Assembly: GCA_947455215.1 (NCBI GenBank) | Contig: CANGNA010000049.1 | Location: 1 to 33,998 of the forward strand | Source: Chitinophagaceae bacterium | Lineage (GTDB): Bacteria > Bacteroidota > Bacteroidia > Chitinophagales > Chitinophagaceae | Reading direction: 5' to 3' | Length of the DNA: 33,998 nt | Shown: piece after piece, positions 16,493 to 24,452 of the stretch | How positions within the stretch are numbered: position 1 is the stretch's first letter | How the letters are laid out: each line of letters starts with the position of its first letter | The notes under the pieces: model-generated | The model's database searches: none | Seen by the model: only the letters and a program-made list of their open reading frames with translations | Told to the model about the DNA's origin: nothing | Program-made: the position numbers and the translations under genes

Positions 16493-16500
16493 TACCTTTG
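16493..16500 (+). promoter_or_regulatory. -7 box of the tRNA-Met gene
   Basis: TACCTTTG matches TAnnTTTG, with TTTA 21 bases upstream (16468-16471). The pre-tRNA leader of about 40 bases contains a small hairpin (AAACCAA/TTGGTTT, about 16519-16539). Confidence 0.6.
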
Positions 16501-16543
16501 CAGTCCCAAAATCAACAAAACCAACCACAAATTGGTTTTACCT

Positions 16544-16617
16544 GGCGAGGTAGCTCAGTTGGTTAGAGCACAGGATTCATAACCCTGAGGTGATGGGTTC
16601 AATTCCCATTCTCGCTA
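16544..16617 (+). tRNA. tRNA-Met (CAT), elongator type
   Basis: A 74-base cloverleaf. Acceptor GGCGAGG pairs with TCTCGCT (with G-U at both ends), the D arm is TAGCTCAGTTGGTTAGAGC, the anticodon loop TTCATAA carries CAT, and the T arm is ATGGG-TTCAATT-CCCAT. The discriminator is A and the CCA end is not encoded. It lacks the three G-C pairs in the anticodon stem expected of the initiator, so elongator Met is favoured; a lysidine-modified Ile tRNA cannot be excluded by anticodon alone. Confidence 0.93.
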
Positions 16618-16619
16618 CG

Positions 16620-16654
16620 AAAAAAAGGTCAGAATTTTATTCTGGCCTTTTTTT
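16620..16654 (+). terminator. Rho-independent terminator after tRNA-Met
   Basis: A 16-bp stem (16620-16635 with 16639-16654, one G-U pair) with a TTT loop and a seven-T end. Confidence 0.9.
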
Positions 16655-16705
16655 ATTTACATCACCACCGTGTTTGGCTTAACTTTATACCTATACTGCT
16701 CCGTT

Positions 16706-17248
16706 ATGAACATACACATAGAAACCCCACGCCTTATTATACGCCCTATCGAGTGGGGTGACGTAGAGGGTATGTTTGCGATGGATAGTGACCCGCAGGT
16801 GCATACCTACCTGGGTAATACACCATATACTGATATAGAACAAAGCCGTAACAATATCAGGATCATACACCAGCAATATGAAGAGAATGGCATAGGCCGG
16901 TGGGCCATGCTGCTGAAAGAGACAAATGAGTTTGTAGGCTGGGTGGGCTTTAAGCTGATCAAGACGCAATTAAATGGCCATATCAACTTTCACGACTTTG
17001 GGTACAGGATGAACCGGAAGCACTGGGGCAAAGGGTTGGCCACAGAAGCCAGCAGAGCTGCCCTACCCTATGGCATAGACCTGCTGCACCTTAGTGAAGT
17101 ATATGCCACTACAGATCTTGGCAATACAGCATCGCGCAATGTACTGGAGAAAGTGGGCTTCGAATTCCAACACATCTTCAATTTCGATGATGACAACTGG
17201 CCTGCGTTTTATGGTACGCCGACAACGTGGTATAAACTGACCGTTTAA
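16706..17248 (+). CDS. GNAT acetyltransferase, RimJ/RimL-like
   Basis: A 180-residue cytoplasmic N-acetyltransferase that moves acetyl from acetyl-CoA to an amine, in this subfamily often a protein N terminus or small molecule. The opening IETPRLIIRPIEWGDVEGMF is the usual RimJ/RimL start. The acetyl-CoA motif is GYRMNRKHWGKGLATEASRA, and the later TDLGNTASRNVLEKVGF completes the fold. A longer in-frame version from a GTG at 16670 would place the TAACTTTA promoter-like box (16680-16687) inside the gene, so the ATG at 16706 is chosen. Substrate is unknown. Confidence 0.85.
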   Translation: MNIHIETPRLIIRPIEWGDVEGMFAMDSDPQVHTYLGNTPYTDIEQSRNNIRIIHQQYEENGIGRWAMLLKETNEFVGWVGFKLIKTQLNGHINFHDFGYRMNRKHWGKGLATEASRAALPYGIDLLHLSEVYATTDLGNTASRNVLEKVGFEFQHIFNFDDDNWPAFYGTPTTWYKLTV

Positions 17249-17288
17249 TACTGTATTCATACAATCTCCGATAAAAAATCAAGAAAAA

Positions 17289-17320
17289 TTTGCGTAGTCA
17301 AATAACTACATTTATATTTG
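17289..17320 (+). promoter_or_regulatory. Complete -33/-7 promoter of the ArsR operon
   Basis: TTTG (17289-17292), a 20-base spacer and TATATTTG (17313-17320) give a full match to the Bacteroidota consensus. It ends 18 bases before the ATG at 17339. Confidence 0.8.
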
Positions 17321-17335
17321 TAGCCAAATAGCTAC
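17294..17335. promoter_or_regulatory. Paired operator of the ArsR-SRPBCC-DoxX operon
   Basis: Two 16-base direct copies, GTAGTCAAATAACTAC (17294-17309) and GTAGCCAAATAGCTAC (17320-17335), differ at two positions. Each has palindromic ends (GTAG/CTAC), and they start 26 bases apart. The first fills the spacer between the -33 and -7 boxes, and the second begins on the last base of the -7 box and ends three bases before the ATG. Binding there by the ArsR-type product would block RNA polymerase, so autorepression is strongly suggested. Confidence 0.75.
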
Positions 17336-17338
17336 ACA

Positions 17339-17662
17339 ATGAATCTGAGACGAGATGTTTTCCAGGCGATAGCCGACCCTACCAGGAGGGCCATACTGAT
17401 GCTGGTGGCTACACAATCGATGACGGCAGGGGCAATAGCGGCCAATTTTGATACTGCCAGGCCTACCGTATCGAAACACTTAGCCATTCTTACCGAATGC
17501 GAATTGCTGCGGCAGGAGCAGAACGGCCGCGAAATGTATTATCATTTAAATCCGAACAAGATGAAGGAGATAGCCGACTTTATTGAACCATTCCGCAAGA
17601 TGTGGGATGACCGCTTCAACAAACTGGAAAACGTAATGAAACTGTATAACGCTAAAAAATAA
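17339..17662 (+). CDS. ArsR-family transcriptional repressor
   Basis: A 107-residue winged helix-turn-helix regulator. The opening [20 protein letters not shown] is the family hallmark, and the recognition helix lies in [14 protein letters not shown], followed by the wing [15 protein letters not shown]. No cysteine pair of the arsenic or zinc sensors is present, so it belongs to the non-metal branch that usually sits beside an SRPBCC protein, as here. Two matching operator sites flank its own promoter, and the next gene begins five bases after its stop. It probably represses the three-gene operon until a ligand or the partner protein relieves it; the inducer is unknown. Confidence 0.92.
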   Translation: MNLRRDVFQAIADPTRRAILMLVATQSMTAGAIAANFDTARPTVSKHLAILTECELLRQEQNGREMYYHLNPNKMKEIADFIEPFRKMWDDRFNKLENVMKLYNAKK

Positions 17663-17667
17663 CGATC

Positions 17668-18132
17668 ATGGAACTGAAAACAAAAGTAAATGCAGAAGAA
17701 GGCAGGCAAGACCTGACCATAACCAGGGATTTTGAACTACCGGTAGCGCTACTCTTTAAAGCCTATATGGAAGCCGACCTGATAGAGCAATGGATGGGCA
17801 ACAAGGTGCTGAAGCTGGAGAGCAGGAAGCATGGCAGCTACCAGTTTGAAGCAACCGACCCCAAGGGCAATAAGCACCGGTTCAGTGGAACGATACACGA
17901 TGTGGCAGAGAACACAAAGATGGTGCGCACCTTCGAGATGGAAGGCACTCCATTTGGCGTGCAGCTGGAGGTATACGAATTTGAACAGCTGACGGAGCAC
18001 ACCAGCAGGCTGAACATGCATGTGATCTATGAATCGGTAGCGCAACGCAACGAGGTATTAAAGATGCCTTTCAAACAAGGCATTAACTGGGCACATAACA
18101 GGCTGGAAGAAATTGTGAACAAACTAAAATAA
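17668..18132 (+). CDS. SRPBCC (AHSA1-like) ligand-binding domain protein
   Basis: A 154-residue single-domain protein of the START/AHSA1 group. The start TITRDFELPVALLFKAYMEADLIEQWMG is the typical first strand and helix, followed by the beta-rich G..QFEATDPKGN...FSGTIHDV and a long C-terminal helix. These domains bind hydrophobic ligands in a helix-grip cavity. Genes of this kind follow ArsR regulators very often, and here the gap is five bases. There is no signal peptide. The ligand is unknown, and it may act as co-regulator or as an enzyme. Confidence 0.88.
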   Translation: MELKTKVNAEEGRQDLTITRDFELPVALLFKAYMEADLIEQWMGNKVLKLESRKHGSYQFEATDPKGNKHRFSGTIHDVAENTKMVRTFEMEGTPFGVQLEVYEFEQLTEHTSRLNMHVIYESVAQRNEVLKMPFKQGINWAHNRLEEIVNKLK

Positions 18133-18137
18133 ACAGA

Positions 18138-18518
18138 ATGAACAAGGGAAAAACAATTACTTATTGGATAGCCACCGCATTGATGAGCGTGGGCATGATG
18201 GGTAGCGGAGTGGCGCAGGTAATGCATGCACAACAAATGATAGACCTGGTGAAGCCACTGGGGTATCCTGTGTACTTCTTATCCATCATAGGTACCTGGA
18301 AGATACTGGGAGTGATAGCCATATTGCTGCCAGGTTTTAAACTGGTAAAGGAGTGGGCCTATGCGGGCTTCTTCTTCGTGATGACAGGGGCACTGGTATC
18401 GCACCTGGCAGTTGGGGTGCATGATATAAAGGATGTGCTGGGGCCGGTATTCCAGACCGTGTTCATTGTGTTATCGTGGTATTACAGGCCAGAGAGCAGG
18501 AAGCTGGTTATAGCTTAA
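18138..18518 (+). CDS. DoxX-like membrane protein
   Basis: A 126-residue integral membrane protein with four hydrophobic helices (about residues 8-28, 44-64, 72-93 and 100-117). The pattern GYPVYFLSIIGTWKILGVIAILLPGF matches the DoxX-like family. It is the third gene of the ArsR operon, again five bases after the previous stop. DoxX-like proteins are often tied to thiol or oxidative stress, but the biochemical role of this branch is not settled. A long hairpin follows the gene. Confidence 0.85.
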   Translation: MNKGKTITYWIATALMSVGMMGSGVAQVMHAQQMIDLVKPLGYPVYFLSIIGTWKILGVIAILLPGFKLVKEWAYAGFFFVMTGALVSHLAVGVHDIKDVLGPVFQTVFIVLSWYYRPESRKLVIA

Positions 18519-18549
18519 ATAGCAAGCGACAATAACTTCTGTGTAAAAC

Positions 18550-18578
18550 GTAAGGGCTCATCAATGATGAGCCCTTAC
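18550..18578. terminator. Bidirectional hairpin between convergent genes
   Basis: A perfect 14-base inverted repeat, GTAAGGGCTCATCA with TGATGAGCCCTTAC, around a single A. It lies between the DoxX-like and SlyD-like genes, which converge. A strong T run is missing on both sides, so termination is inferred from stem length and position. Confidence 0.65.
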
Positions 18579-18600
18579 CATAACTATATCTTAAAAAGAA

Positions 18601-19029
18601 TTATCCTATAGATACCAGTTCGATCTCGAAAGTGAGGTCTTTGCCGGCCAGAGGGTGGTTAGCATCAAGTACTACCACTTCATCACCAACTTCTACGATC
18701 ACTACAGGGAATACATTACCTGCGTCGTCGCCCATCTGCAGTTCCATCCCGATTTCAGGAGCCATTTCAGCCGGGAAGTCAGACTTAGGATATTCCATCA
18801 TCATATCGTCCCTGCGTTCGCCGTATGCTTCATGCACAGGGATATTTACTGTTTTTTTATCGCCAGGTTGCATATCCATTACCGCGTCGTCAAAGCCTTT
18901 TATCACCTGTCCGCTGCCTGCGGTAAATTTTAAAGGCTCACGGCCTTCAGAGCTGTCGAAGGTAGTGCCATCGCTAAGTCTGCCATGGTAGTGCACGTTT
19001 ACCGTATCGCCTTTCTGTACTTGTTGCAT
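18601..19029 (-). CDS. FKBP-type peptidyl-prolyl isomerase, SlyD-like
   Basis: A 142-residue cis-trans prolyl isomerase. The FKBP core shows NVHYHGRLSDGTTFDSS, PLKFTAGSGQVIKGFDDAV and AYGER, then the inserted chaperone (IF) domain (about residues 73-122), and a return to the core at ANHPLAGKDLTFEIELV. The His/Cys-rich metal tail of E. coli SlyD is absent. The ATG at 19029 is preferred to one at 19059 because family members begin two or three residues before the VQKGD strand. A TAAATTTA box with TTGG 17 bases upstream fits a promoter that would fall between the two starts. It probably assists folding in the cytoplasm. Confidence 0.9.
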   Translation of the reverse strand: MQQVQKGDTVNVHYHGRLSDGTTFDSSEGREPLKFTAGSGQVIKGFDDAVMDMQPGDKKTVNIPVHEAYGERRDDMMMEYPKSDFPAEMAPEIGMELQMGDDAGNVFPVVIVEVGDEVVVLDANHPLAGKDLTFEIELVSIG

Positions 19030-19112
19030 AAGTAGTGTTTTAAATTTATTCGCCCGCAAGTTAAGCCAATATGCCTAAACGGAGGTTATCTTTATGAAAA
19101 ATACTGCACTTT

Positions 19113-20306
19113 ATGAGATGTGTGACCCTACCGGGCTTGTGTATATTACTGACTCTTAACACCCTGACGACGTCGGCACGTTCGTTCTTCGACACCACCA
19201 TAAAACCGGCCGCGGCCTACCCTGCTGAGTACGTTCAGCTGCTCAAAGGGAAAAATGTAGCATTGGTCATCAACCAGACCTCATGTGTAGGAGACTCATC
19301 GCTGCTGGATATATTGCTGGCCCGGAAGGTAAGCGTAAAAAAGATACTGGTGCCTGAACATGGCTTCAGGGGCAGCGCCGATGCCGGTGCACATATAGAC
19401 AATACAGTTGATGAGGCCACACACCTGCCCGTCATATCATTATACGGCAAGCACAAGAAACCTACTACTGACGACCTGCAGCATATAGATGTAGTGATAT
19501 ACGACCTGCAGGATGTGGGGGTGCGCTTTTATACCTATATATCTACACTGGAATATTGTATGGAAGCCTGTGCAGAACAACACAAACAAATAATAGTACT
19601 GGACAGGCCCAACCCCAACGGGCATTATGTAGACGGGCCGGTGCTTCAAGCGGACAACAGATCGTTTGTGGGGATGCAACCCATACCTATAGTATATGGC
19701 ATGACAGCGGGTGAATATGCAACAATGCTGAAGGGGGAAGGATGGTTCAACGGCTCCAAAGACCTGGACCTTACCGTGATCAAATGCCATAATTATACGC
19801 ACGGCAGCAAGTATGCCTTGCCGATACCACCATCCCCCAACCTGAAGAATATGGCTGCGGTATATGCCTATCCATCGCTATGCCTGTTTGAAGGTACTAA
19901 GATAAGTGTGGGCCGGGGCACGGCTTTTCCCTTCCAGCAGTTTGGTGCGCCTGAGCTGGGTAAAAAATATAGCTACAGCTTCACACCGCAGAGCATGGCG
20001 GGAGCTAAAAATCCGCCACACGAAGGCAAGAAATGTTATGGTCTGCTGGTGGGTGAAACCCCGGAAGCAGTATATAAAGAAATACATGGCCGTTTGCAGA
20101 TAAAATGGTTGATAGATGCCTATAAAGCATACCCTACGCCAACAGATTTCTTTACCGATTTTTTCACCAAACTGGCCGGCACTACAGCGTTAAAACAACA
20201 AGTAACCGCAGACAGTACAGAAGCACAGATAAGGAAAAGCTGGGCCAAAGACATTGCAGCCTTTAAGACCATACGCAAGAAATACCTGTTGTATAAGGAT
20301 AATTGA
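19113..20306 (+). CDS. namZ: NamZ-type exo-beta-N-acetylmuramidase (DUF1343)
   Basis: A 397-residue exported enzyme of the DUF1343 family, whose characterised members (NamZ) release N-acetylmuramic acid from the non-reducing ends of peptidoglycan fragments for recycling. A signal peptide covers about residues 1-23. Conserved blocks are NVALVINQTSCVG (48-60), VPEHGFRGSADAG (80-92) with E82 and H83, YDLQDVGVRFYTYIST, LDRPNPNG, and PSPNL with the later GRGTAFPFQQFGAP. The length suits the full catalytic plus auxiliary domains. The gene is divergent from the slyD-like gene and stands alone. In this window the lytic transglycosylase at 10662 is another cell-wall-cutting enzyme, but the two are not linked. 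Confidence 0.92.
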   Translation: MRCVTLPGLCILLTLNTLTTSARSFFDTTIKPAAAYPAEYVQLLKGKNVALVINQTSCVGDSSLLDILLARKVSVKKILVPEHGFRGSADAGAHIDNTVDEATHLPVISLYGKHKKPTTDDLQHIDVVIYDLQDVGVRFYTYISTLEYCMEACAEQHKQIIVLDRPNPNGHYVDGPVLQADNRSFVGMQPIPIVYGMTAGEYATMLKGEGWFNGSKDLDLTVIKCHNYTHGSKYALPIPPSPNLKNMAAVYAYPSLCLFEGTKISVGRGTAFPFQQFGAPELGKKYSYSFTPQSMAGAKNPPHEGKKCYGLLVGETPEAVYKEIHGRLQIKWLIDAYKAYPTPTDFFTDFFTKLAGTTALKQQVTADSTEAQIRKSWAKDIAAFKTIRKKYLLYKDN

Positions 20307-20648
20307 TTGCCCCGCAGAAGTGTTTTATCAATAAAATATCTTTCGCGCTTTCAGCGCTCGTTTACTTTTGTTCCTGTACCCGGGACTAAAAACGCCCCGG
20401 CTATTATCTCTCGGTCTTTCAGACCTGACCGTTACTTTTGTAAGCGGGGCACTGCCTGGCTTAACATGAAGTGCGTTCTGATGTTTGATTGATATAATAC
20501 GTTGTGCTACCCCAACCCAACCAATTAAAAGATGTGCTGCCAGCAAGGGTTTCGGGCGAAATACACCACTTAATCGACACATGTGTGTATTTTTTAACAA
20601 CTAAATACCTAAATTGCTTAAAAATCATTCAAAAAAAAACATTCAATT
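20307..20648. other. 342-base intergenic region with a multi-hairpin element
   Basis: The first 145 bases hold the three-hairpin repeat element described separately. The remaining 200 bases up to the Spy-like gene are A+T-rich with no gene that I can support and no full TAnnTTTG box. Short open frames here run through the hairpins and look spurious. Confidence 0.65.
20309..20450. repeat. 142-base element of three hairpins bounded by a 7-base inverted repeat
   Basis: The ends are GCCCCGC (20309-20315) and GCGGGGC (20444-20450). Inside are GCGC-TTTCA-GCGC (20345-20357), CCGGG...CCCGG (20380-20400) and GGTC-TTTCA-GACC (20413-20425). The first and third hairpins share the loop TTTCA and each is followed by a GTTTACTTTTGT/GTTACTTTTGT string. 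The conserved loop with changed stems is a sign of selection for structure. Confidence 0.7.
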
Positions 20649-21071
20649 ATGAAAAAGCTCGTCATCACATCTGCACTTTTTGCATTTGCTGCGGCACCTG
20701 TTTTTGCGCAATCAGCTAAATTGACACCTGCACCAAATACGCAGCAGTCAGCACAGTCTAACAAGCAGCTGCCACCAGCTGCCGACCAGATGGCAGAGCG
20801 CCAGGCAAAAATGTTACAGCAGCAATACAAGCTTACACCTAACCAATACGAAAGCACCCTTAAAGTGTGCCTGGAATTTGCGCACAACATTGAGAGCATG
20901 CGCGCTGAACACAAACAAATGACACCGCAGGACTTTAAAGGCATACAGGACAGAAAGAACATGGCGCTGAAGCAAATAATGACTGCAGACCAGTACAAGG
21001 CTTACGAAAGCACGCTGAACACGTCTAAACCACAGCCACCGGCACCACCATCTGCAACGCAGAAGAACTAA
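20649..21071 (+). CDS. Small exported Spy/LTxxQ-like protein
   Basis: A 140-residue protein with a signal peptide (cleaved after PVFA, residue 20). A low-complexity Gln/Pro/Ala stretch leads to a helical core with YKLTPNQYESTLKV and MTADQYKAYES, which resembles the LTxxQ repeat motif of periplasmic Spy/CpxP chaperones. The C terminus is proline-rich (PQPPAPPSATQ). A second gene at 27460 encodes a protein of the same plan with the closely similar LTADQYKGY. Probably a periplasmic helical protein of envelope stress or folding; the assignment is by pattern. Confidence 0.7.
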   Translation: MKKLVITSALFAFAAAPVFAQSAKLTPAPNTQQSAQSNKQLPPAADQMAERQAKMLQQQYKLTPNQYESTLKVCLEFAHNIESMRAEHKQMTPQDFKGIQDRKNMALKQIMTADQYKAYESTLNTSKPQPPAPPSATQKN

Positions 21072-21092
21072 TACAAACAATAGTTTTTACAG

Positions 21093-21121
21093 ATAGCCCT
21101 GCAATGCGGGGCTATTTTTTT
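21093..21121 (+). terminator. Rho-independent terminator after the Spy-like gene
   Basis: A 10-bp stem (21093-21102 with 21106-21115) and a seven-T run. Confidence 0.85.
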
Positions 21122-21241
21122 GCTTTGCTGTGGCATAGATGCGCGGAATGGTATAGTAAAGAAAACGGAAAATAAAAATTTTTGTTAGTGATAGATAATG
21201 CGGTGTGCGTGTGCACATTTCTATAATTTCGCGGTTGGGTA

Positions 21242-21249
21242 TATCTTTG
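21242..21249 (+). promoter_or_regulatory. -7 box of purA
   Basis: TATCTTTG matches TAnnTTTG, with TTTC 20 bases upstream (21218-21221). It ends 23 bases before the ATG at 21273. Confidence 0.65.
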
Positions 21250-21272
21250 GATACCGCTAAAATTTTCATTTC

Positions 21273-22541
21273 ATGATCGACGTATTGTTAGGGTTACAAT
21301 GGGGGGATGAAGGCAAGGGAAAGATAGTAGATTATCTTGCCGGCAAGTATGATATCATTGCCCGTTTCCAGGGAGGCCCTAATGCCGGCCATACACTCTA
21401 TGTGAATGGCGCCAAGGTTGTATTGCATACCATACCATCGGGCGTGTTTCATGCACACTGCCTGAACCTGATAGGCAATGGCGTAGTGATAGACCCTGTG
21501 ACCCTTGATGCGGAGATAAAGAAGATAGTACCCTTGTGCCCCGACCTGCTGCAGCGCCTGTTCGTATCGCAGAAGGCACATCTTATATTGCCTACGCACC
21601 GCGCACTTGATGCGGCATCGGAAGCAGCAAAGGGCAAGGACAAGATAGGCTCGACGCTGAAAGGGATAGGCCCCGCATATATGGACAAAACCGGCCGTAA
21701 TGGCCTGCGCGTAGGCGATGTGCTCTCTAAGAACTTTAAAGAAAAATATAACAAGCTTGTGCAGAAGCACAAGGACATGCTGAAACAGTATGACAATGTG
21801 ATAGACTGGCAACAGTGGGAAGCGCCCTTCTTTGAAGCGGTGGAAGCATTGCGCCAACTGCAGATAGTGAACGGCGAATACTGGCTGGATACACACCTGA
21901 AAGCAGGTAAGAAAGTACTGGCCGAAGGCGCACAGGGCAGCATGCTGGATGTAGACTTTGGTACATACCCATTTGTTACATCATCCAACACTATTGCATC
22001 GGGTGTATGCAACGGGCTTGGCGTGGCACCATCGCGCGTAGGCGAGGTGTATGGCATTACCAAAGCGTACTGTACCCGCGTGGGTGGTGGTCCGTTCCCT
22101 ACAGAGCTGCTGGACGAAACCGGAGAAGCACTGCGCAAAGCAGGATCAGAATTTGGCGCTACAACAGGCCGCCCGCGCCGCTGTGGCTGGATAGACCTGG
22201 TAGCGCTGCGTTACTCGGTAATGCTGAGCGGTGTTACACAGCTGATCATGACCAAGACCGATGTGCTGGATAGCTTTAACCCCATACAGGCGGCAATAGC
22301 CTACAATGTAGACGGCGTAGAGACAAAAGAGTTTCCTTACGATATAACAGACAATGTAGATCTGAAGCCGATATACAAAGAGTTTGCAGGCTGGGATACA
22401 CCAATATCTGAAGTGAATACTTATGATGCGCTGCCACAGGTATTTAAAGACTACTGCAGCTTTGTAGAAGACTACCTGGGCACACGTATAGCATATATAT
22501 CTAACGGCACAGGCCGCGACCAACTGATAGTGATTTCTTAG
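21273..22541 (+). CDS. purA: Adenylosuccinate synthetase
   Basis: A 422-residue cytoplasmic enzyme that joins IMP and aspartate using GTP to give adenylosuccinate, the first step from IMP to AMP. The start MIDVLLGLQWGDEGKGK carries the phosphate loop (11-17) with catalytic Asp12. GGPNAGHT with His40, GSTLKGIGPAYMDK, GAQGSMLDVDFGTYPFVTSSN and the GTP-site TKTDVLDSF follow in the usual order. The length is that of bacterial PurA. It stands alone with its own promoter and no purine genes nearby. Confidence 0.98.
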   Translation: MIDVLLGLQWGDEGKGKIVDYLAGKYDIIARFQGGPNAGHTLYVNGAKVVLHTIPSGVFHAHCLNLIGNGVVIDPVTLDAEIKKIVPLCPDLLQRLFVSQKAHLILPTHRALDAASEAAKGKDKIGSTLKGIGPAYMDKTGRNGLRVGDVLSKNFKEKYNKLVQKHKDMLKQYDNVIDWQQWEAPFFEAVEALRQLQIVNGEYWLDTHLKAGKKVLAEGAQGSMLDVDFGTYPFVTSSNTIASGVCNGLGVAPSRVGEVYGITKAYCTRVGGGPFPTELLDETGEALRKAGSEFGATTGRPRRCGWIDLVALRYSVMLSGVTQLIMTKTDVLDSFNPIQAAIAYNVDGVETKEFPYDITDNVDLKPIYKEFAGWDTPISEVNTYDALPQVFKDYCSFVEDYLGTRIAYISNGTGRDQLIVIS

Positions 22542-22617
22542 AAAAAAAATTATTTAATTTTCTGTCAAAAAAATTTGGCAATATCATCAAACTATTAAAA
22601 TTTTACGTCAACAAGTT

Positions 22618-23160
22618 ATGAGCGCGATGAAAAACACCGGCAAGAAAACCGCAAGCAAAAAGAGTGGTGACGAAAGTGCGGAAACAGCTAAGAAGGTAGC
22701 CGCAAAGTCTAAGAAGGCGATAGACAATGACGATGACCTGGAAGATCTTGATGACGAAGACACCCCAAAAAAACCTGCTAAGAAGGCTGCCGCTTCCAAG
22801 AAGAGCAAGGCAGATGACGACGACGATGATGATGACGATATAGATGATGCACCGAAGAAAAAATCAGCATCAAAAAAGACAGCATCAAAAAAGTCGAAAA
22901 GCGACGATGATGATGACGATGATGATATCGAAGATGACGACGACCTGGAGGATGATGACTTTGGTAGCGGCGAGGAAGACGACTTTGACCTGGACAAAGA
23001 TTTTGAAGAATTTGAATTGCCTAAGTCGAAGACCAAAAGCGCCGGCAAAAAGAAATCATCTAAAGATGACGACTTTGATGTAGACGATGATTTTAAAGAT
23101 CTCGGCTTCTTTAGCGAAGGTAGCGGCGGTGGTTTTGACGATGATGACGACGACTTTTAA
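22618..23160 (+). CDS. Asp/Lys block low-complexity protein
   Basis: A 180-residue protein made of alternating blocks: lysine-rich KKTASKKS-type tracts (residues ~9-35, 50-66, 78-95 and 134-148) and aspartate runs of up to nine in a row. It ends SEGSGGGFDDDDDDF. There is no signal peptide, membrane segment or folded domain, so the chain should be intrinsically disordered. The basic tracts resemble histone-H1-like or nucleoid-protein tails, while the acidic tracts could mimic nucleic acid. The codon pattern alternates GAT and GAC, so it is not a simple nucleotide microsatellite. It lies between purA and pabB and close to the latter. Function unknown. Confidence 0.75.
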   Translation: MSAMKNTGKKTASKKSGDESAETAKKVAAKSKKAIDNDDDLEDLDDEDTPKKPAKKAAASKKSKADDDDDDDDDIDDAPKKKSASKKTASKKSKSDDDDDDDDIEDDDDLEDDDFGSGEEDDFDLDKDFEEFELPKSKTKSAGKKKSSKDDDFDVDDDFKDLGFFSEGSGGGFDDDDDDF

Positions 23161-23228
23161 TTGAACAACAATTGCAGCATAGCACCAAGCAATTTATTAC
23201 CGGCCCTGAAACAGCGGGTATACTAAAG

Positions 23229-24452
23229 ATGAAAATGCTGAACTGGGCCTCCCGGTTCAGCATTCATCTTTTTCTGGACAGCAATAACTATGCGTCGCCC
23301 CTTGGCAGGTATGAATTGATGTTGGCAGCGGGCGTTGCAGAAGGCGCAACTGCGCGCACGCTTGACGAGGTAGCAGCGCTGCACCAACAACATAAGAGCT
23401 GGCTGTTTGGCCACCTGGGGTATGATCATAAAAACGAGCTCTTCAGCAAGCTGTCTACAAGCCATCCGCAAGGCGACTTTCCTTCACTCTACTTTTTTGT
23501 ACCACAAACCATATGCACATTGTCGGCAGACAAATGTGCGCTCACTATCACATCGGTTGAGGACCCTGATGCTATCTATGCCCAACTAATGGCAGCCCCA
23601 CCTACCATTGATATTGCATTACCCCGGCTGTCCTTTAGTAAATTGTTTAGCAGGCAAGAGTATATAGATGCAGTAACCACCCTGCGCAACCATATAAAAG
23701 AAGGCGACTGCTACGAAATAAACTTTTGTAACAAAGGTTATTGCGATGATGCAGACATAGCGCCACTGAGCGTATACCATGCCCTTACCCAACTATCGGC
23801 CGCCCCGTTTGCAGCCTACTATCGGTTGCATGACCAATATATGATGTGCGCCAGCCCCGAACGCTACCTGAGGAAAGCGCATAACAAGGTGCTATCCCAG
23901 CCTATAAAAGGGACCGCACGCCGCGCCGCAGACAAGACAGAAGACGACGCGATAAAACAACTACTGAGCAACGATATTAAAGAGCGGGCAGAGAATGTGA
24001 TGATAGTAGACCTGGTGCGCAACGACCTGGCCATGTCTTGCGAGCCCGGCAGTGTTACTGTTGACGAGCTGTTTGGCATATACAGCTACCCGCAGGTACA
24101 CCAGATGATATCGACCGTGAGCGGCACACTGCTGCCCGGCAAACCAATTACGGAGGCGATAAGGCACTCCTTCCCGATGGGCAGCATGACGGGTGCCCCA
24201 AAGTACAAAGTAATGCAACTGATTGATCGGTACGAACGCGCCGCAAGAGGGCTATTCTCCGGATCAGTAGGCTATATAAAGCCGGACGGCGACTTTGACC
24301 TGAACGTGGTGATCCGCAGCCTTTTTTATGATGCGTCAAAACAACAATTGCACTACCAGGCGGGCGGGGCTATTACCTACGATAGCGTAGCAGAACAAGA
24401 GTGGGATGAGATGTGCCTGAAAGCATGGGCACTGGAGCGGATCTTCAGCTGA
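23229..24452 (+). CDS. pabB: Aminodeoxychorismate synthase component I (chorismate-binding enzyme)
   Basis: A 407-residue enzyme of the anthranilate synthase I/PabB family, which aminates chorismate to 4-amino-4-deoxychorismate for folate synthesis. The C-terminal chorismate-binding domain shows IKEGDCYEINFC, SPERYLR, QPIKGTARR, ENVMIVDLVRNDL, HQMISTVSG and FPMGSMTGAPK, ending near AGGAITYDS..EWDE. PabB is favoured over TrpE by the IKGT motif and the absence of other trp genes, though family members overlap. The ATG at 23229 (or 23235) is preferred; an in-frame TTG at 23172 would add 19 residues unlike the family. It follows the charged low-complexity gene at 68 bases and may share its transcript. 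The glutaminase partner is not in the window. Confidence 0.88.
   Translation: MKMLNWASRFSIHLFLDSNNYASPLGRYELMLAAGVAEGATARTLDEVAALHQQHKSWLFGHLGYDHKNELFSKLSTSHPQGDFPSLYFFVPQTICTLSADKCALTITSVEDPDAIYAQLMAAPPTIDIALPRLSFSKLFSRQEYIDAVTTLRNHIKEGDCYEINFCNKGYCDDADIAPLSVYHALTQLSAAPFAAYYRLHDQYMMCASPERYLRKAHNKVLSQPIKGTARRAADKTEDDAIKQLLSNDIKERAENVMIVDLVRNDLAMSCEPGSVTVDELFGIYSYPQVHQMISTVSGTLLPGKPITEAIRHSFPMGSMTGAPKYKVMQLIDRYERAARGLFSGSVGYIKPDGDFDLNVVIRSLFYDASKQQLHYQAGGAITYDSVAEQEWDEMCLKAWALERIFS

Noticed and set aside
20307-20492. 61-codon frame directly after the namZ gene
   Set aside because: It runs through the three hairpins, starts at a non-ATG codon and has no protein-like pattern.
22608-23048. Serine-rich 146-codon frame opposite the Asp/Lys block gene
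   Set aside because: Complement of GAT/GAC and AAG runs automatically reads as Ser/Phe-rich; no promoter or motif supports it.
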